From: a virus
Virus record (IMG/VR): IMGVR_UViG_3300046758_000611
Span: 62,001 to 126,000 of that record
Direction: 5' to 3' (one strand)
DNA length: 64,000 nucleotides
Of the stretch, positions 9,138-21,931 are shown one piece after another. The position numbers and the translations under genes are program-made. A model generated the notes under the pieces. It had not been told where the DNA came from, made no database searches, and saw only the letters and a list, made by a program, of their open reading frames with translations. Position 1 is the stretch's first letter; every line of letters begins with the position of its first letter.

Positions 9138-9803
9138 TTAGTAATTTATTGCGTTTATTAGTTCACTCTCTGATTGGGATTCTGTGAATACTCGTACAGG
9201 GATTGTAATTGATCCACCGGTTTCATTTCCAATTATAGTTAGTGTTGTTACTACACTTTTTGTTAAAGAAGCATTTGGACGAAATGTAAATTGCAACCCA
9301 ACAGATGTAGTTGATTGTTCACTTGAGGTGTCACCTATAAACAATGAAGTTGTTTGTGATACAGAAGCATCTACACCAGACCCCTCCAGTGTACCAGCAT
9401 CACTATTTGACAACACGGCCGTATAACCAAGTGTTGTGTTGTATACAGGATCGGTTGTTGGAGTAATTGAAACAAATCCTTGGTAATCGGTATCCAATGT
9501 GATACTTTGTTGACCCAATTTTATTTTTGGGACCATTTGTGTTCCAGCTGGAAGTGTTACTAATTTATATTTCAATGCTTGTGTTTCATCAGTAAGTGGT
9601 TCAAAAACAGGCATTGTCCGTAAAGCTGCGTCATAATATTGCGAACCTTCTGGATGATTCGTATCGTAAAGTGTATAATCTATTTCGTCATCCGCAAGAG
9701 CAAAACTTGTAATGTTAAGTCCGTTTTCCGATGCTAATAGTTCTCTTCCTCGTTTTGTGAGGACTGCTTCAACCGTAATTGTTTCGTTATTTAAGTATCC
9801 CAT
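9138..9803 (-). CDS. Virion structural protein of the MGYLNNETITVEAVLTKRG type
   Basis: A 221-residue protein. The frame is open for 19 more codons upstream, but those residues are only Ile, Tyr and Lys from AT-rich DNA, while the ATG at 9803 starts a compact domain (MGYLNNETITVEAVLTKRGR). That N-terminus resembles structural proteins of marine T4-like phages as I recall them. Residues 100-220 are rich in Thr, Ser and Val with beta-strand character, such as 'TSLFIGDTSS' and 'GGSITIPVRV'. It ends one base before the 476-residue protein starts. A palindromic promoter-like element lies about 25 bases upstream. No enzyme motif is visible; a tail role is inferred from context. Confidence 0.6.
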   Translation of the reverse strand: MGYLNNETITVEAVLTKRGRELLASENGLNITSFALADDEIDYTLYDTNHPEGSQYYDAALRTMPVFEPLTDETQALKYKLVTLPAGTQMVPKIKLGQQSITLDTDYQGFVSITPTTDPVYNTTLGYTAVLSNSDAGTLEGSGVDASVSQTTSLFIGDTSSEQSTTSVGLQFTFRPNASLTKSVVTTLTIIGNETGGSITIPVRVFTESQSESELINAINY

Positions 9804-9825
9804 GTCTAATATATATATTTTATAG

Positions 9826-9839
9826 TATAAATATTTATA
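9826..9839 (-). promoter_or_regulatory. Palindromic candidate late promoter TATAAATATTTATA
   Basis: The 14-base perfect palindrome TATAAATATTTATA contains the exact T4 late-promoter octamer TATAAATA on the minus strand (9832-9839) and, overlapping it, the octamer TATTTATA seen elsewhere in this window. It lies 23-36 bases before the ATG at 9803. The gp55-like sigma factor encoded at 30245-30955 makes late-promoter function plausible. Confidence 0.45.
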
Positions 9840-9849
9840 TACAATATTT

Positions 9850-10803
9850 TTATGTTGCAATAATTCTTCCTTTTATTTTTCTAAATTTTCCGTTGGCAAC
9901 TTTCCTAATTCCATCGTTACTTCCACCAGTTACCACAAATTTCTGTTCTTCTATTTTTTCAGAATTAAGCAATGCCATTGCTTGTTTTTCCGTAAAACCC
10001 ATATTCATTTTATCAATTATATTGTTTGCATAGTTATCAAATGCTTCAACATATTTGTCTGATTGCATATAATAATAATCAAGTCCTCCGTTTATTTTTA
10101 GAAAATCTTGTTTTGTGATTGGTTGTCTTTCTGATTCATCTATATATGAAGTTTGTTGTGTTGTTCTTCCTTCGTGAAAAAAATAAGAAACTTCGGATGT
10201 TGTGTGTTCATTCAGTGAAACATTTCCATAATCAAGTATATCGGAATAAAACATAACATTATCTATCATACCACAAAATCTACCAATTTCAATATTATTA
10301 AAAGTAACAAATGGTCGTGTGAATCCAGTATCATGTGATCCTACATACACATTATCCACAAACAGCCTGGTAATTCCCGAAGGATAAAAATTTACTACAA
10401 CACAATGCCATGTCTCTTTTGTGAGTTTAAAAAAGAAACTTGAATCTTCACCGGATGCAGGTGTATTCCAATTTATACCAAGTTCAAGTTCTTCTTCGTT
10501 TGCGTTTACTACAACTCCTGTTCTATTATCAGTTTCAGGTGACCTATTTAACATAATACCCGAAGATGGAGCACTTTCTTGATCAAGATAAACCCAAAAC
10601 GCCATACAGGCAGAATTTGTATACACACTACTTTGTTGAACTACTTTGATATATTCGTGTGTATTTGTTTCATCTTCACTTACGTTATTTTTTAATTTAA
10701 CTATATTTCTATACTCACGATCAGGACCACCCGTAAGTAAGTCACCTCCATATAATACCCCATAGTTTGAGGTGTTGACTGAGTTTATTATTTTAACTGC
10801 CAT
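9850..10803 (-). CDS. Virion protein with concanavalin A-like (LamG) fold
   Basis: A 317-residue protein. Residues about 60-210 read as a LamG/concanavalin A-like jelly roll: '[10 protein letters not shown]', then '[20 protein letters not shown]' and '[20 protein letters not shown]' are the usual strands of that fold. Such domains bind glycans, which suits a tail adhesin. Residues about 230-317 form a separate polar helical tail, including '[20 protein letters not shown]'. The start overlaps the end of the 3511-residue protein by 11 bases, so translation is coupled to it. The glycan target is unknown. Confidence 0.65.
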   Translation of the reverse strand: MAVKIINSVNTSNYGVLYGGDLLTGGPDREYRNIVKLKNNVSEDETNTHEYIKVVQQSSVYTNSACMAFWVYLDQESAPSSGIMLNRSPETDNRTGVVVNANEEELELGINWNTPASGEDSSFFFKLTKETWHCVVVNFYPSGITRLFVDNVYVGSHDTGFTRPFVTFNNIEIGRFCGMIDNVMFYSDILDYGNVSLNEHTTSEVSYFFHEGRTTQQTSYIDESERQPITKQDFLKINGGLDYYYMQSDKYVEAFDNYANNIIDKMNMGFTEKQAMALLNSEKIEEQKFVVTGGSNDGIRKVANGKFRKIKGRIIAT

Positions 10804-13800
10804 TTTGAGTAACCTTTCTTAGTATATTAGATCCTATTGTGGTTTCAAGTTCTCCTTCGTAACAATCTCCATTACTTCGTATAAATCTAATTTTTAGAGG
10901 ATTTACAAAATTTCTTGATACTTCGATGGTCATACCACCTTGACTAAAATCACTAACATTAAACGGACATACATAGGAACGGGGAATCGTTGGTTCGGTT
11001 GAAGTATCATCAAAGCATATTGTTCCATCTTCTGATGATGAAACTTTAATACCCAAGTTGCCAAAATCACCAACCAAGTTTTCTATTTCTAATATAACAC
11101 CCAACTGACCACAACAATCAATTGGAGTTTGTGTTGGAGTTGGAGTTTGTGTTGGAGTTGGAGTTGGGGAAGGTGTGATAGTTTGTGTGGGTGTGGGTGT
11201 GGGGGTGAGTGTTGGGGTCTGCGTGAGTGTTGGGGTCTGCGTGGGTGTTAGGGTCTGCGTAGGGGATGGTGTGGGTGTTGGGGTTCGTTCCAATCGTGTA
11301 AATGGATAATTAACATTAAATTCGGGAGACACAGGTAAAATAGTTTCATAACAGACATTATCGTTTGTCACAAATCGTATCAATGTTTCGTTTACTAATT
11401 TTGAAGGTAAAGAAAGTGTCAACCCACCATTACTAAAATCTTCTTCAACAAATGGACAACTATAAATTATTGTAGTTGGGTTGTTCGTACTTCGTTCTAA
11501 ATTGTTGTAACATAGTGTACCTGCAATAGATGTAGTTACAACTATTGATTCAGATTCAATTGTATTTTGGCCCTCATTTAAGTTTTTTGTTTTTAATAAA
11601 CCTTGACAACACTCATATGGTGTGGGTGTCTGTGTTGGGGTTTGGGTTGGTGTGGGTGTCTGCGTTGGTGTCTGCGTTTGAGTAGGAGTTGGTGTTGGTG
11701 TTGGTGTTGATGTTTGCGTTGGTGTCTGAGTAGGAGTTGGTGTTGGAGTTTCTGCCAAAGATGTGGGTGTTTCTAAAACAAATGGTGTGGATGTGTAGGT
11801 TGGTGTTTCTGTGGGAGTTGGTGTTGGTGTTAAGTCAACATTGTCAGTTTCTTCAAACTTAAAATAAAATTCAGGTTGTTTATCAAGAGATAACATCGAT
11901 GGATATTGATCTTGTCTAAGGGTATTTGTGGTAACAACATTTTCAGTTGGTTTGTCTTCGATAAACCAAAATGAATCGTGCGATGCGTTTGTACTTATAG
12001 ACTTTGTTCTAACGACACATGGAGTGTAATTCAAATTTCCGTTAGAATCAACGGTAGTAGTTGAATTGTTAGTTGTTGACTTACTGAATATATATCTTTT
12101 CTTCCTGCTTCTAATTTTAGGTACACCACTTTCTATGAAATCACCACGATTTCCAATATCCACAAGGTTGTATCCTGAAAATTCAGTTGTTATATCGTGT
12201 AATATATTATTTCGTATAATGTGTTGATTTAGATCATAATCCAAATCAAAATTAGAAATAGAAAAATTTATATCAGTTGGTAAATTATATCTTTTAGAAT
12301 TTGTATAATTTTGAAATCGTCTTATATTAAAATTAAATTTAACATTATACTCTATTTCTTTTATATAATCTGGAACATGAACTCTTGAATTATTTGTTGA
12401 AATGACATCAGATGCTTCCCATGACTTCTGTGTATAGTTTATGTTTCTCCAATTGGCACTTTTGCTTTTATTATTAATTGTATTATTTACTGATATTGTA
12501 AGTGGTGGAACAAAAAAGTCACTTCTGTTAAAATTATCATTAAAATTAAATTCATATTTTAAAAAATCACCCAGTTCCGACGAGAATATATGTGGTGATG
12601 ATTTCATACTAATTGGACAAATGTTTGTTTTTATATTTTCATATGAATTTTTTGTGTAACCAAAATAAAAAATAGAAGTTTTGTGGATCGTGTTTGACCC
12701 GGAGTCTTTAAATTGTGGTAATAGAAAATCTTCTCCCAAAAATAAATTTTCATCAAATGACCAAAATATATCAACAGATTTTAAGTCAACATTTCTAATT
12801 AAATTTTTGATTTGAATTTCATTTTCCTCGTTTGTTTGTAAGTTTGTTAAAATTGTTTCCGTAAAATATTCACTCGTTTGATTTACAAGTGGGTGGGGTC
12901 TAAAGCTATCAAGTTCATATCCCCTCGGTTCTCCGTATATATTTTTTTTGATTTTATATGTGTAAATAGCAATCGGTAAAAGTGGTCGTTTATATGAAGT
13001 GTATGGCAATTTTTGTGTATTTGTTGTTTGTACTGTGTAAATTGGTTGTCTTTCTCCGACACACCCATCACATACATTATCAACGATATATCCAAATTTT
13101 AATTCATCGTCTTCAAATTTACGCAAACTTGCGTTTTTCCAAGCAAATGCGTTTTCTTCGTTTTCATCAAAGTTATTAATCTCTGAATTTGTATTTGAAT
13201 ACCCGACTCGTAAGTTAAGTAGTCTTTTCTCACAATTGGTAGCAGAATTTTCAAACATAACATAATAAGAACCCTCGTCCCTCGGATCATCGTTTACCAA
13301 TTTCCATGAAAGATTTAAATTATCATAAAAAATATACCAACCATTTACATTTTTATACAATGGATATTCATTTAGGAAATCACTGGTTTTCATGTAAAAT
13401 CCATCAACACCATCATACCTACCTCGTATATTTCTATTTGAAATAGTTATATATGGTAATATTTTATCTTCATTCAATTTACGATTAGTTAATATGCAAA
13501 ATGTTTTTGTTTTATCATCATGATATTCTCCATATGCAGGTAAAATTAAATTCAAAGAACGTACAGATACTGTCCATGCCAAGTTTTTGTTACTTATCGT
13601 TTGAAATGTTTTGAATAATCTTTTATTGGGAATCAAAACAAAAGAATCACCAGTTGCCACAAAATTTGTTTTTGATTCAATATTAATATCTTCGTCTGAT
13701 TTATATAAATCCTCAACGGCAATAACATCTGACTCATAAACCGACTCGTGGATTGGTGCATGAACTATTGTACCAACTTGAAAGTCAAAATTATTGTTGC

Positions 13801-16800
13801 TTTCATTTAAAGATGAATCAAACGTTGTAGTAACATTGCTCGAATTATTACGTATCCAACTTTTGTTTCTAGTCTTGTCGGCATTACTTATTACCCATTG
13901 CCACCCCTCTTTATATATAATCCACTCTCCGATGGGTTTTTGTCTATAATAAATACCAGACTGAGAACTTATTTTTTCATATTTTCCATTTACCCCTTCT
14001 CTGCTTTCTCGGAAACCAGATACCAAAACATCACCCTCCGAGTTAAAAACATTCGTATTTTTTGGAAAATAAAAATCACCCCCACCACCGTTTAGTGTGC
14101 TAAATTTAATAGGCCTACTTGATGCCTTTTCTTCATCAAATATGTAAACTAAATTTTCGTTTTTAAAATATTCTGATTCAGACTGGCCACTTCCGAGTGG
14201 GTCTATATTAGATAAAATCCACCGATCAAACAACACACTATAAAAAACATACCACCAAGTATTTTTATTATTTGTGAAAACTTCTTTTCCATTGAATGTT
14301 TCATACCCACGTATATATGTTCCATTTGCAGAATACATTACTCCGTGAAATGATGAAATTTTAAAACCAGAATATTCTCTTTCATTTAGTATCAAGAAAA
14401 AATTCTCAATTCCTCTCTGTGTGTATGTGTAACTGTCGTTGGAGAGTTCGTTTATTTCTATTTTATAGTTAGTGTACTCATCATTCATGTTCAACATAAG
14501 TTTACTGTCTAATACATCTTCTGAATATATAACTATTTTTTCACTTATCTGACTTTCGTTTTTACTAAACTCTCGTATGATACCCTGATCAAAAAACAAA
14601 GAATGCTTTGCTCTAAGAGCAAAATATACAAATGAATCATTTTTAGTTGCGGTTGATTTTAATATCTCGTTAAAATCACTATAGTCTGTTGGTTCGAAAA
14701 CTATTTTGTCAGACTCCGACTCTATGAGAGATTGTTCCCATTTACTATCACAGTTTGAAAGAAAATTTTCACTCTTTCCATCAATAGTTTCTGTTTTAAA
14801 TTCATCAAGATAGCAAACAAAATAAAATTTATTATCATACGAAACTCCCGCATCTGTGTATGTGTTTATTGTAAACTCAAAGTAACAAGTTCTAAGTCCA
14901 TCTTCGTTTAATAAGACATTGCTTTTTGCTTCCTCAAGTGCCGTTTCATTTAAAACAAGATTTTCATTTTCAGAAACCTCATTAGTTAAGTTATCTAGCA
15001 AATCTTGCTCACCTCCTCCGTATGAAATTGGTAAATTTGTTGGTAGTTTATAGTCTCCAATTGAATTTTTAGAGTTAGGAACAAACCCACTTCCATACTC
15101 TACCTTCTCAGGTGAATCACTTTTTAAAAAGGGTGTTGTAAATTTATATATACGATTTTCAGATAATGCATTTAAAAATTTATTACTATATTTTATGTTG
15201 TGTCCAGTTAGTGTTCCTTTTTTATTTAAAATAAGAGTTATATCGAGTAAATCAACATCTGGTATTTGTGTGCTAATTTCTTCAATTTGACCAATCTTCC
15301 AAATAAAAGAAACTTCATTTTTGATTTGAATTTGTTTATACTCGTTTAGTAATTGTTGTGAACAAGCTAGTAACTTTAAACTTCTAATATTATTTGTTTT
15401 AAGTTTGATTGTAGTCGCAATGTCATAATCTAACATAAAAGGTTTTTTAATGACATCGTTTACCATCACATCATACGAAGATGCATATAACCCAGAAGAA
15501 GTTCGTATTCCATTTTCATAAAAAATACTATAATCAGATTTTCGTATCCTAGCATCTATTTGTAGTTTTTCAGTTAGTTGCACGGTGTGTTTATTCTCAC
15601 TTGGAAGTGGAATAAAATCGTAATAAGAAAAATTTTTAAATCTACCGGTTGAGTTTGCATTGCTCTGTATTACTGGTACTAAATTAGAAGCACGAAATCC
15701 TAAGTTAAAATCAACTATATCATTTATACTTAACTCACCACTCGAATTTACCCCATCCGATGCTATATACGGAGAATTACAATCATAATAAGAAAATTCA
15801 TTAAAAACTTTACCAAGAACAACTAAATTAGATACATATCCGGTAAATAATCTTCCTATAAATTTACCAGACTGAACATTAATATTTTCAAACGAACCGT
15901 CAAATATTTTTTTATTATTTTCTGTATACTCGTAGAATTTACCATTATCATTTAAATCGATGTACCTACCATAAAACTCTCCATATATTCTGCAATTCAA
16001 TATCCCTCTAATATAACCCCCACCAACACGATTAATTTCAGAAGAGTGAGTATTTATTTGAAAAATTCTGTCATTTTTTATGTTTGTTGCTACGGTTGCT
16101 CCTCCATCCGAGTTTACATAGAATGTACTTATTGACGATGATACCTCCATTGATTGTAGTGGTGTTTTTACACAACCACCATCAAACTCACTACACATAT
16201 TAGAAAATAATACAGGTAAATTATCTACATTATTATTTGCAGTATCATTCTTTTTTTCTTTAATCCAATAATCCGCATCATCAAATATAGAAGGTTCTTG
16301 CAAGAACTCAGGATTTTTATTTATCAACATCCAACAATTATATGATTTACTAAAAAATATAAACCAAGTATTTGATTTGTTTTTGAATAATGGTTTGTTA
16401 TTTATATTTTTTTCAGAAGTGTATTCACCATTTGCTGAATAAAAACCAATGTACTGATCCCCTATTTTGGTATTTTTTATAAAACCTGAAATTGTTAATA
16501 CAATTGAATTATATACAAATGAATTTGTTCCTTTATTTTTATTTGAATTAAATAAATGCAAATTTTTGTTTATTTTTTCTACTTTATATTCATTTCCATC
16601 CGATGAATATATACCATTGTTTATAAATGTTCCAAAAACTCGTTCATCAAAGTCATTGTCAGGTATTATATTTCCTGTATAATTGTCGTTGTATGCATTT
16701 CCTTTGATTCTATCAATTGACATACTACTATCGATACTTAAAATATTTTTATCTCCTGGTTTAAATTTTACTTTAGAATCTTCGTTTGCGAAATTTGCAA

Positions 16801-19800
16801 TATTTTTTCTATCGTAACTTCTTGATCTTAAATTAATTTGTTTTAATTTCTCTATACTTTTGTTCGTTTTTGTTCCGTCTATAATAGTAGTTTCAATTAC
16901 ATTTTCAACTTTGGGTGATTTTATTTTATGTCGTTCTAGAATACTTGGTTCTATCAAAAGACCAGAAATTAGTCTTGTTCTTGCTGGCACCAACTTTTCT
17001 ATATTCTCAAAAAACGAAGCATCTACATAGGTTTTTAATATATTTAGAAATGCTTGCCAATCTATCTTACCAAACCCTTCTTTATAGAACACTTTTCTAA
17101 ATTGTTCAAATTTTTTGTATTCTTTATTGTATAAATCAAGTGGGTCTCCGATATATTCACCTATATCGTAGTTTCCAAAAAACCTTATTATTTCTCTGTT
17201 TAATATATCAGTTGGACTTATAGTGCATAAAACCGTATTGTTATCAATGGTTACTCTGTCAAGTTGCTTTCTTGTTACACTTTTTCTTGGATTTAAGACT
17301 CCTGTTCTTTTTTGTTTTTCATGCCTGATTTTTGCATTACTGAATGCCTGCGATCCGAAACTTGGAAGTCTTGCATACTGAACCGCTGCACTTCCTTTAA
17401 AGTCAAACGGATATTCTGTGCTTGTAAAGTTATATGCTTTTATATACTCCACCGAACTCGCAACCGCAGAGTTTTCTAGTTTTCCGTATCCACCGTCCGT
17501 GGATTGGGTGCTTATATCATGTGGTAAATCAAAGTTTAACTTTACAAACAAATTATCAACAACCAATTTAGGGTCATCCAAACTATATCCTTGGTCGTAA
17601 AATATATGGTCATTAAAATTATCAGAAGTAATTTCTTTTTTATATAATCTTAATTTATCAAGTTCTCCACAAAACAAAGAAGAAGAATAATTACCAACAT
17701 ATAAATTATTATCATCAGTTTCGTGTAAATCACTACAAAAGTTCTGATATTCATAGTCTGTTATTTTTATACTAGAAATTTCGTTCAAAGTAACTTTTCC
17801 GTCAATTTGCTTTCTAATGTATGTTTCTATAAAATATGATGATAGTTTGGTATCATCTTTTACTATTTGCAAAAGAACATGAATGTATTCATCTGTGAAA
17901 AGATATACAGGATTTTTTTGTTCGGTTGGTGTATATATTTTATCATTTAATACAAACGAAGAACCTATATTTTTATATTGAAAATAGAATCTTCCGTATT
18001 CATAATTTTTATTTGAATCAAATTCAATGCAAAATTTCCATGTATTTGTTTCTAATAGTATTATGTCACTTACACTACCAGAATTTAGTTTTTCTGCTTC
18101 TATGATGTTTTTTACTTGTAATTCATTTAATTTAAAGCACAACTCGATGGATTTTATTTGATGTGAGTTCCATTCTATCTCTAGATATTTTGACGAGTCT
18201 AGTCCACCAATGTCATTATTAAACACTAAAGAAAAACTATAAGAATCAAATTCAAACCAATTATCACCACTTGATGTTTCGGTTGAAAGTCCACCATATT
18301 CTTTTATACTTAAGAAGTGATTAGGAAGTCCATAGCACTTCATTAATGCACCGATTGACTTTTCAGTACCTATGTGTTTTATTATATAAGGTAGGTTATT
18401 TAGTATACGTCTCCATATTGTCGATCTTCTTGTAGAAATCAACGATGACGTACTATTAACCTCTGCACTTGCATCATCACCAGAGTCATCTTCACCCGTA
18501 AACGATAATCCTAATGATGACAACATATATTGTACTAATTTGTTTGGAATTCCTCTATCTGGATGGTTAGATGCGTTTCTAACTTTTCCCATGTTGTCTA
18601 TATAAGACACAAGTGTGTCAAACTGCACTCCAACTGAATTTAGAAAAAGTAAAAAGTCATTGTTGTCTTCATTTCGTGTGAGGAATTCAGGTATGCTATT
18701 TACAAGGGAAGCATCATTTTTATCATCGTAAGTTTTTGCATCTTTTGCTTGAAATAAATACCACTGATAAGTCCCTGTTGATACAAAATCCTCGATTTTC
18801 TCAGGAAGAATCTCTGGTAGTCTTTTCAAAACACCTTCGTGATTTTGAATGCTTTCGTATCTAACCGAAACAACTTCATCTTTAAATGAGTTACTACAAT
18901 TAGAACTTAGTTTAATTTCGTTACTTATATAACTCAGTGTTGAAATTTTAAACCAATCTGCGTTAGCAGTTGTTCTTTCTTTATTCGAAACTACCCAACG
19001 TTTGTGTGTTTCGTTAGTTTCTTCCTCAAATACTACTTCGTAGAAAATGTAAAAGTTGGAAATTCTATGCTTGAATTCACGTTGATTGTTAAAAAACCCA
19101 ATTTGTTCATATGTACCGTTTGCCCAACCAAGAGAACCAAATGTATCTTGGTTTTTGGCTATACCACTTACCTCTAAATTATTTGTCCGTGGCCAGGTCG
19201 TTGATACTTCTGATATATATGTGGTATATGCAATTGATGTTTGCTCTTTATTTTCATCCTCGTATGTCCATAGCAGATTTGAAATAATTGGAGTGCTACT
19301 ATCTGTAAATGCTTCATCATTTATTGAAGATAAACGCACAACTATTTTATTTGCTGTGGAAAATGAAAAGTAAGGATTTGGTGTTTCACTTTTAACAGAA
19401 CTTGACTTGTCATGTTTTTTTCGAAACCACCTTCCTATTTGATTGCTTATTTCAGATGCAAGTGCATGGGGTTGCATTCCTTCGTATATACTAATATCTC
19501 CGTAGTTTGGTGTCTTTTTGGATGTAAACTTTATTGTAATAAAGTCATTATCAGGTAGATTTATTTCAAATCCATATATCTGCGGAATAGACTGATTTCT
19601 ATTAATCGTTGTCTGTTCACTTGGTTGGTTTGTTATACTATCTAAATTATTAAATTCTATGATCGCAGTTGCATCATCACTTTTATTTTCAAAAAACAAA
19701 TATCTTTCGTATCCGTCTAGTTTTGCTAAAATTTCACTTTTTGTTTTATTTTCTTTTGAAATTTCAAGTGTTCTAAGAAGACGTATCGAGTTTTCAGAAA

Positions 19801-21328
19801 TTTTTGCTTCAATGTTACCTATACTTGTTTCGTATTGTAAATTGTATATTTCTTTTTCTATATTTTTTATCTTGTGAACTATAACTGAGAAGTTTGTCAT
19901 TTTGAACAAAAACGAGTCAATTCTAGATTTTGCAGAAGAGTATTTAACAAAATTATTAAAATCTGAATAATCTACATTCAAATTTAAGTCAGATGATGAT
20001 GATGTATTGAAGTATTTTGCTACATCATCGGTTACATTTTCAATTAAATCTTCTTGGTTATACTCTTTCGTTCCACGTGATGTACTTACTAAAGTTAAAT
20101 CTGGTTGTCTCAGTTTTTTTGTTGGGACAATTGATGTTTTATTCAGTATTGTTGTAAAATACAGATCATCTGAATAATATAATCCACTTATATACATTCT
20201 TGTATTTATTTCAATGTCTTGGTCAAGTGGTTTGGCAAGTTTAATTACAATTGGAGTATATGCAGAATCCGATACGACCTCGGTTGACTTTGCGTATTTT
20301 ACAATAGGAATTCCATTACCAAATCCAAGATTAATTATGTTATTTAAAAATCTATCAAATCTTCTTGCGTAAACTTCATTTACATAACCCACATCATAAG
20401 AATACATTATCAAATCACGATAAAACAAAACGGAAGTATCGGATGCTGGCAATAAACTTAGTGCCGGGTGTTTTGAGATTATATAGTTTACTGCAAGTGA
20501 ATATTCTTCGTAGAAATCTGACTCAGCAAACACATTGTTGTATTTTGTTAAGATTAAGTTGCGATATAGTTTTTTACACTTATCATAAAACTTATTTATA
20601 TCAATTAGTAAATCATTTTTACTTAAGTTTAATGATTTTGTAAGTTCGTTAAATTTTGTTTCAAAGTCCGCTATCTGCAACTCAAGTTCATTAAATATAT
20701 CTGAAGACGAGTAGTTTATTGTTTTTATAAACTTTTCGGTTTCATAAAAAATATGAGACACTACAATTCTTCTGTTCGCAAAGTTTTCAAATTCAAACCC
20801 CAGTGCAACATCCTCTGACTTATTTGATGCACGGGATGCTTCTGGTATTATCTTAATCTCGTTTCTACTTGGAGATATTTCTTTAATTATTAGAAAAGAA
20901 CTTGACTCAGACGAACCAACTATATCATTACGCATAGATATACCAACTTTATATGCACTTGGAGCAGTTGCTCCAAGTTTTTTCAGTTGGTCAGTAAATG
21001 ACAATATTAATTTTCCATCTTTTACGAAATATCGTGAACCAATTACATCTATACTCCCTTGTACATTATCATCGTTATAATCAAAAAAATTAAAGTTTAC
21101 TTTTTTAAAGTCATCATCACCAGGAATAGTTGACCAATACAATAAATCATTAGAAGTAGAGTATACCGAAAACTCAACTATATCCTTCGAGGATTTTCCA
21201 AAAATAAGTTTTGTTGGTTTTTCGTCTAATACAATATCAAGTAAACTTTCGTCTACTACATACCCACGTTGAAACGGTTCGTTTTCTTTAATATTGGGTT
21301 CTTTAATATGTTGTATTAACGAATTCAT
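10793..21328 (-). CDS. Giant 3511-residue tail protein with repeated adhesin-like domains
   Basis: The largest gene here. Residues about 885-1010 resemble the P2 gpI-like tail proteins of other phages ('[20 protein letters not shown]', '[17 protein letters not shown]'). Residues about 1015-1290 look like a concanavalin A-type fold ('[16 protein letters not shown]'). A module of about 45-50 residues with the pattern G-x-Y...W-x-[IV]-[FY]-Y...W-x-[LIV]-x-N recurs near 733, 1628, 2331, 2444 and 2634. Near the C-terminus, two Thr-Pro/Gln-rich linkers (about 3165-3236 and 3347-3401) each precede a similar Cys-rich domain. It is probably a baseplate-attached fibre or tip protein, with receptor binding the likely role. 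TATAAATA only 5 bases before the ATG is probably chance. Confidence 0.7.
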   Translation of the reverse strand: MNSLIQHIKEPNIKENEPFQRGYVVDESLLDIVLDEKPTKLIFGKSSKDIVEFSVYSTSNDLLYWSTIPGDDDFKKVNFNFFDYNDDNVQGSIDVIGSRYFVKDGKLILSFTDQLKKLGATAPSAYKVGISMRNDIVGSSESSSFLIIKEISPSRNEIKIIPEASRASNKSEDVALGFEFENFANRRIVVSHIFYETEKFIKTINYSSSDIFNELELQIADFETKFNELTKSLNLSKNDLLIDINKFYDKCKKLYRNLILTKYNNVFAESDFYEEYSLAVNYIISKHPALSLLPASDTSVLFYRDLIMYSYDVGYVNEVYARRFDRFLNNIINLGFGNGIPIVKYAKSTEVVSDSAYTPIVIKLAKPLDQDIEINTRMYISGLYYSDDLYFTTILNKTSIVPTKKLRQPDLTLVSTSRGTKEYNQEDLIENVTDDVAKYFNTSSSSDLNLNVDYSDFNNFVKYSSAKSRIDSFLFKMTNFSVIVHKIKNIEKEIYNLQYETSIGNIEAKISENSIRLLRTLEISKENKTKSEILAKLDGYERYLFFENKSDDATAIIEFNNLDSITNQPSEQTTINRNQSIPQIYGFEINLPDNDFITIKFTSKKTPNYGDISIYEGMQPHALASEISNQIGRWFRKKHDKSSSVKSETPNPYFSFSTANKIVVRLSSINDEAFTDSSTPIISNLLWTYEDENKEQTSIAYTTYISEVSTTWPRTNNLEVSGIAKNQDTFGSLGWANGTYEQIGFFNNQREFKHRISNFYIFYEVVFEEETNETHKRWVVSNKERTTANADWFKISTLSYISNEIKLSSNCSNSFKDEVVSVRYESIQNHEGVLKRLPEILPEKIEDFVSTGTYQWYLFQAKDAKTYDDKNDASLVNSIPEFLTRNEDNNDFLLFLNSVGVQFDTLVSYIDNMGKVRNASNHPDRGIPNKLVQYMLSSLGLSFTGEDDSGDDASAEVNSTSSLISTRRSTIWRRILNNLPYIIKHIGTEKSIGALMKCYGLPNHFLSIKEYGGLSTETSSGDNWFEFDSYSFSLVFNNDIGGLDSSKYLEIEWNSHQIKSIELCFKLNELQVKNIIEAEKLNSGSVSDIILLETNTWKFCIEFDSNKNYEYGRFYFQYKNIGSSFVLNDKIYTPTEQKNPVYLFTDEYIHVLLQIVKDDTKLSSYFIETYIRKQIDGKVTLNEISSIKITDYEYQNFCSDLHETDDNNLYVGNYSSSLFCGELDKLRLYKKEITSDNFNDHIFYDQGYSLDDPKLVVDNLFVKLNFDLPHDISTQSTDGGYGKLENSAVASSVEYIKAYNFTSTEYPFDFKGSAAVQYARLPSFGSQAFSNAKIRHEKQKRTGVLNPRKSVTRKQLDRVTIDNNTVLCTISPTDILNREIIRFFGNYDIGEYIGDPLDLYNKEYKKFEQFRKVFYKEGFGKIDWQAFLNILKTYVDASFFENIEKLVPARTRLISGLLIEPSILERHKIKSPKVENVIETTIIDGTKTNKSIEKLKQINLRSRSYDRKNIANFANEDSKVKFKPGDKNILSIDSSMSIDRIKGNAYNDNYTGNIIPDNDFDERVFGTFINNGIYSSDGNEYKVEKINKNLHLFNSNKNKGTNSFVYNSIVLTISGFIKNTKIGDQYIGFYSANGEYTSEKNINNKPLFKNKSNTWFIFFSKSYNCWMLINKNPEFLQEPSIFDDADYWIKEKKNDTANNNVDNLPVLFSNMCSEFDGGCVKTPLQSMEVSSSISTFYVNSDGGATVATNIKNDRIFQINTHSSEINRVGGGYIRGILNCRIYGEFYGRYIDLNDNGKFYEYTENNKKIFDGSFENINVQSGKFIGRLFTGYVSNLVVLGKVFNEFSYYDCNSPYIASDGVNSSGELSINDIVDFNLGFRASNLVPVIQSNANSTGRFKNFSYYDFIPLPSENKHTVQLTEKLQIDARIRKSDYSIFYENGIRTSSGLYASSYDVMVNDVIKKPFMLDYDIATTIKLKTNNIRSLKLLACSQQLLNEYKQIQIKNEVSFIWKIGQIEEISTQIPDVDLLDITLILNKKGTLTGHNIKYSNKFLNALSENRIYKFTTPFLKSDSPEKVEYGSGFVPNSKNSIGDYKLPTNLPISYGGGEQDLLDNLTNEVSENENLVLNETALEEAKSNVLLNEDGLRTCYFEFTINTYTDAGVSYDNKFYFVCYLDEFKTETIDGKSENFLSNCDSKWEQSLIESESDKIVFEPTDYSDFNEILKSTATKNDSFVYFALRAKHSLFFDQGIIREFSKNESQISEKIVIYSEDVLDSKLMLNMNDEYTNYKIEINELSNDSYTYTQRGIENFFLILNEREYSGFKISSFHGVMYSANGTYIRGYETFNGKEVFTNNKNTWWYVFYSVLFDRWILSNIDPLGSGQSESEYFKNENLVYIFDEEKASSRPIKFSTLNGGGGDFYFPKNTNVFNSEGDVLVSGFRESREGVNGKYEKISSQSGIYYRQKPIGEWIIYKEGWQWVISNADKTRNKSWIRNNSSNVTTTFDSSLNESNNNFDFQVGTIVHAPIHESVYESDVIAVEDLYKSDEDINIESKTNFVATGDSFVLIPNKRLFKTFQTISNKNLAWTVSVRSLNLILPAYGEYHDDKTKTFCILTNRKLNEDKILPYITISNRNIRGRYDGVDGFYMKTSDFLNEYPLYKNVNGWYIFYDNLNLSWKLVNDDPRDEGSYYVMFENSATNCEKRLLNLRVGYSNTNSEINNFDENEENAFAWKNASLRKFEDDELKFGYIVDNVCDGCVGERQPIYTVQTTNTQKLPYTSYKRPLLPIAIYTYKIKKNIYGEPRGYELDSFRPHPLVNQTSEYFTETILTNLQTNEENEIQIKNLIRNVDLKSVDIFWSFDENLFLGEDFLLPQFKDSGSNTIHKTSIFYFGYTKNSYENIKTNICPISMKSSPHIFSSELGDFLKYEFNFNDNFNRSDFFVPPLTISVNNTINNKSKSANWRNINYTQKSWEASDVISTNNSRVHVPDYIKEIEYNVKFNFNIRRFQNYTNSKRYNLPTDINFSISNFDLDYDLNQHIIRNNILHDITTEFSGYNLVDIGNRGDFIESGVPKIRSRKKRYIFSKSTTNNSTTTVDSNGNLNYTPCVVRTKSISTNASHDSFWFIEDKPTENVVTTNTLRQDQYPSMLSLDKQPEFYFKFEETDNVDLTPTPTPTETPTYTSTPFVLETPTSLAETPTPTPTQTPTQTSTPTPTPTPTQTQTPTQTPTPTQTPTQTPTPYECCQGLLKTKNLNEGQNTIESESIVVTTSIAGTLCYNNLERSTNNPTTIIYSCPFVEEDFSNGGLTLSLPSKLVNETLIRFVTNDNVCYETILPVSPEFNVNYPFTRLERTPTPTPSPTQTLTPTQTPTLTQTPTLTPTPTPTQTITPSPTPTPTQTPTPTQTPIDCCGQLGVILEIENLVGDFGNLGIKVSSSEDGTICFDDTSTEPTIPRSYVCPFNVSDFSQGGMTIEVSRNFVNPLKIRFIRSNGDCYEGELETTIGSNILRKVTQNGS
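11124..11286 (-). repeat. Second Thr-Pro/Gln linker-coding tandem repeat
   Basis: Imperfect 6-base units coding Thr-Pro, Thr-Gln and Ser-Pro in the giant tail gene. The repeat lies between the two Cys-rich C-terminal domains and ends just before the last one (CCGQLG). Length changes in multiples of six would keep the frame. Confidence 0.7.
11620..11832 (-). repeat. First Thr-Pro/Gln linker-coding tandem repeat
   Basis: Imperfect 6-base units coding Thr-Pro and Thr-Gln, interrupted by a short insert ([11 protein letters not shown]), just before the first Cys-rich C-terminal domain (ECCQGLL). It forms an extended, probably flexible spacer in the 3511-residue tail protein. Confidence 0.7.
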
Positions 21329-21342
21329 GAATTATTTATATT

Positions 21343-21930
21343 TTAATTTCCCAAAAAAGGAAATTGATCTACATCTAGGTTCATACCTTCTTCAACTTGG
21401 TCTTGCGTAAGTGGTAGAAATGGAAACTTTGAACTAAAGTCATCCTTGGATTTGCCTTCTCCGTTTTGAATTCTTTGGCTTATTATTAAATCTTTAGTCG
21501 CCGTGTACATTTCAGATGCCTCTTCTTTAAATTTTACATTTCGTTCCATTTCTTTATCAAGAATAGAACTTAATTCATCAATCTGTGCCTGTAATAGTTG
21601 TTCCTCTTCTATTCTGTTTTCTTGCTCTTCTTCAATCTCCGAATATAAATCAGAAATGTCTTCTTCGGTATCCACCCCCTCAACAGAAGTAAATTCTTCA
21701 AAGTCCACGGAGAAGAATGTTTCAACTTGATCTTGTTTTTGAACTGTTTTTTCAACAGGAACACCGACTAAGTAATCTCCAATTTTGCTTTCTTCTGTAA
21801 TGTCATCAAACGAGATATTATAGTTTCCAGTGGAATCAACATTGTTTACAATGCTTCCGGTTTTCAAAAGATTATCCAATTCTTCTTTATTGAAATTTTC
21901 TTCTGAAATATATTTTGGTAAATTGTACAT
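21343..21930 (-). CDS. Acidic coiled-coil protein of unknown function in the tail operon
   Basis: Not recognised. A 195-residue protein with an acidic N-terminal half and a strong predicted coiled coil at about 95-150 (EEEQENRIEEEQLLQAQIDE and onward). The C-terminus contains two similar hydrophobic patches, 'KFPFLPL' and 'QFPFLGN', the latter being the end of the protein. It lies between the giant tail protein (15 bases downstream) and the DNRLRE-type protein (1 base upstream), so it belongs to the same late operon. A chaperone or small structural role for the giant protein is possible but is inferred from position only. Confidence 0.55.
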   Translation of the reverse strand: MYNLPKYISEENFNKEELDNLLKTGSIVNNVDSTGNYNISFDDITEESKIGDYLVGVPVEKTVQKQDQVETFFSVDFEEFTSVEGVDTEEDISDLYSEIEEEQENRIEEEQLLQAQIDELSSILDKEMERNVKFKEEASEMYTATKDLIISQRIQNGEGKSKDDFSSKFPFLPLTQDQVEEGMNLDVDQFPFLGN

Positions 21931-21931
21931 A

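Noticed and set aside
21333-21340. TATAAATA 5 bases before the giant tail gene ATG as a late promoter
   Set aside because: It overlaps the end of the preceding gene region, would leave no leader, and the gene is part of a collinear operon; probably chance.
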